Part shown: positions 12,981 to 14,323 of the stretch, piece by piece | Layout: each line of letters starts with the position of its first letter | How positions within the stretch are numbered: position 1 is the stretch's first letter | DNA from: JAUXEH01 sp965602945 | GTDB lineage: Bacteria > Acidobacteriota > Aminicenantia > Aminicenantales > Aminicenantaceae | DNA: 14,323 nt | Direction: 5' to 3' | Assembly: GCA_965602945.1 (NCBI GenBank) | Contig: CBFDBC010000077.1 | Location: forward strand, 1-14,323 | The notes under the pieces: generated by a model | The model's input: only the letters and a program-made list of their open reading frames with translations | Database searches by the model: none | Told to the model about the DNA's origin: nothing | Program-made: the position numbers and the translations under genes

Positions 12981-14323
12981 ATGCGGAGAACGGCGGTCTT
13001 GATTTTAAGTCTGTGTCTGTGTCTTTCTTCTACACTGGGGCAGCCCCCGACCATCCAGTCCAAGGTGTCGGGGATGCGGGCTTATTCGGGATATTTCCCC
13101 TTCTACTGGGATGCCCGGACCGGGAGAGTCCTGCTGGAGGTCGATAAGCTCGACCGGGAGTTCCTCTACGTGCATTCACAGCCGGCCGGGCTGGGATCCA
13201 ACGACATCGGTCTGGACCGCAACCAGCTGGGACGCAGCCGGGTCGTCAAGTTCCACCGTGTAGGCCCTAAGGTGCTGCTCATCCAGCCCAACTATGCATA
13301 CAGGGCGGATAGCGAAGACCCGGACGAACGCAAAGCAGTACGTGACGCCTTCGCCCAATCCGTCATCTGGGGATTCAAGGTCGAGGCCGAAGAGGAGGGA
13401 CGCATGCTGGTCGACTTCACACCCTTCCTGATGCGCGATGCTCACGGTGTCGCGGACCGCATCCGGCGGTCCCGCCAGGGGAACTTCCGGCTGGATGTCT
13501 CCCGTTCGGCCGTGTACCTGCCCAACACGAAGAATTTCCCCAGGAACACGGAACTGGAAGCGCTATTGACCTTCACGGCCGGGGATGCCGGCAATTTTGT
13601 GCGTCAGGTGGCGCCCGATCCTTCCTCCATAACCCTCCGCCAGCACCACTCCCTAGTGGAACTCCCGGGGCCCGGGTATGAGCCCCGGATCTGGGACCCC
13701 CGCTCCATGTTCAGCAGCCGTTCCGGCTACATGGATTTTGCCGCTCCCATCGACCAGCCCCTGGAGAAGAAGCTGATCGCCCGCCACCGGCTCCAGAAGA
13801 AAGATCCCAATGCGAAGGTCAGCGACCCTGTGGAACCCATCACTTACTACATCGACCGGGCCGCGCCCGAGCCGATCCGCAGCGCGCTGCTCGTGGGGGC
13901 CGGCTGGTGGAACGAGGCGTTCGAGGCCATCGGCTACCGCAACGCCTTTCAGGTCAAGATCCTGCCGGAGGGCGCGGATCCCATGGATGTCCGCTACAAC
14001 ATGGTCAACTGGGTGCACCGCGCCACGCGCGGCTGGTCCTACGGCGGCTCGGTCACGGACCCCCGCACCGGTGAGATCATCAAAGGACACGTGGTGCTCG
14101 GCTCCCAGAGAATACGCCAGGACTTCCTGATCGCCTCCGGGCTGGTCACCGAATACGACGGCAGCCCCGACGCCACCCGCGCGGCCGTGGAGATGGGCCT
14201 GGCCCGCATCCGTCAGCTGTCAGCGCACGAAGTGGGGCACACCCTGGGCGTGGGACACAACTACGCCTCCAGCGTCAACGACCGCGCCTCGGTCATGGAC
14301 TACCCCCATCCCCGGATTAAGAT
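12981..14323 (+). CDS. Secreted zinc-dependent metalloprotease, DUF5117/DUF5118 type (C-terminus cut by window edge)
   Basis: The window holds the first 447 residues. Residues 1-20 (MRRTAVLILSLCLCLSSTLG) are a signal peptide, so the protein acts outside the cytoplasm. Residues from about 25 (VSGMRAYSGYFPFYWDARTGRVLLEVDKLDREFLY) through about 260 resemble the DUF5118 and DUF5117 N-terminal domains of this family. The protease core has HEVGHTLGVGH with His416, His420 and His426 as zinc ligands and Glu417 as catalytic base, followed by SVMDYPHP as Met-turn. This is the metzincin-like pattern. Full-length members are about 800 residues or more, so roughly half is missing because of the window edge. 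AGGAGG (12969-12974) sits 6 bases before the ATG. The role is probably extracellular or periplasmic protein degradation in a peptide-using organism. Confidence 0.92.
   Translation, partial: MRRTAVLILSLCLCLSSTLGQPPTIQSKVSGMRAYSGYFPFYWDARTGRVLLEVDKLDREFLYVHSQPAGLGSNDIGLDRNQLGRSRVVKFHRVGPKVLLIQPNYAYRADSEDPDERKAVRDAFAQSVIWGFKVEAEEEGRMLVDFTPFLMRDAHGVADRIRRSRQGNFRLDVSRSAVYLPNTKNFPRNTELEALLTFTAGDAGNFVRQVAPDPSSITLRQHHSLVELPGPGYEPRIWDPRSMFSSRSGYMDFAAPIDQPLEKKLIARHRLQKKDPNAKVSDPVEPITYYIDRAAPEPIRSALLVGAGWWNEAFEAIGYRNAFQVKILPEGADPMDVRYNMVNWVHRATRGWSYGGSVTDPRTGEIIKGHVVLGSQRIRQDFLIASGLVTEYDGSPDATRAAVEMGLARIRQLSAHEVGHTLGVGHNYASSVNDRASVMDYPHPRIK

Overview
The window is GC-rich, gene-dense bacterial DNA. I infer an anaerobic, Acidobacteriota/Aminicenantes-like bacterium. 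The reasons are a PadR regulator next to an orphan FtsX-type permease with an N-terminal prefix domain, a very large Ser/Thr kinase with a TPR sensor half, a secreted DUF5117-type metalloprotease, and hgcA. Only a phylogeny could settle the lineage.

Layout. (1) Positions 1-1058, minus strand: almost all of hgcA, the membrane corrinoid protein of mercury methylation, cut by the left edge. Its partner hgcB would be expected just outside the window. (2) Positions 1059-1337: a divergent intergenic region with one copy of a 96-bp dispersed repeat and a promoter with overlapping inverted repeat for padR. (3) Positions 1338-4276, plus strand: a padR and permease operon with a 4-bp overlap. (4) Positions 4277-4424: a short gap between convergent genes. 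The second repeat copy spans 4355-4450 and supplies the stop codon and last residues of the neighbouring racemase. (5) Positions 4425-8904, minus strand: a dihydropyrimidinase/hydantoinase, an AGCS amino-acid:cation symporter, the remnant of an outer-membrane barrel gene, a ribbon-helix-helix/RelE toxin-antitoxin pair and an Asp/Glu/hydantoin racemase. The racemase starts 5 bases after the toxin stop. Racemase, hydantoinase and symporter suggest turnover of cyclic ureides or hydantoins with amino-acid transport. No carbamoylase is seen, and the block is interrupted by repeats and the toxin-antitoxin pair. (6) Positions 9196-12303, plus strand: a 1035-residue Ser/Thr kinase with an N-terminal zinc ribbon, one membrane helix, a FlgO/TolB-like domain and many TPRs. 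(7) Positions 12485-12778: a small ABM-fold gene with its own strong promoter and more AT-rich codons than its neighbours. (8) Position 12981 to the right edge: the N-terminal half of a secreted zinc metalloprotease.

The most notable content is hgcA, which has a complete cap-helix motif with the cobalt-ligand cysteine. Second is the evidence of local rearrangement across 4355-7500: dispersed repeats inside gene ends, a decayed barrel gene whose sequence runs into the symporter 3' end, and a toxin-antitoxin pair placed directly against the racemase.
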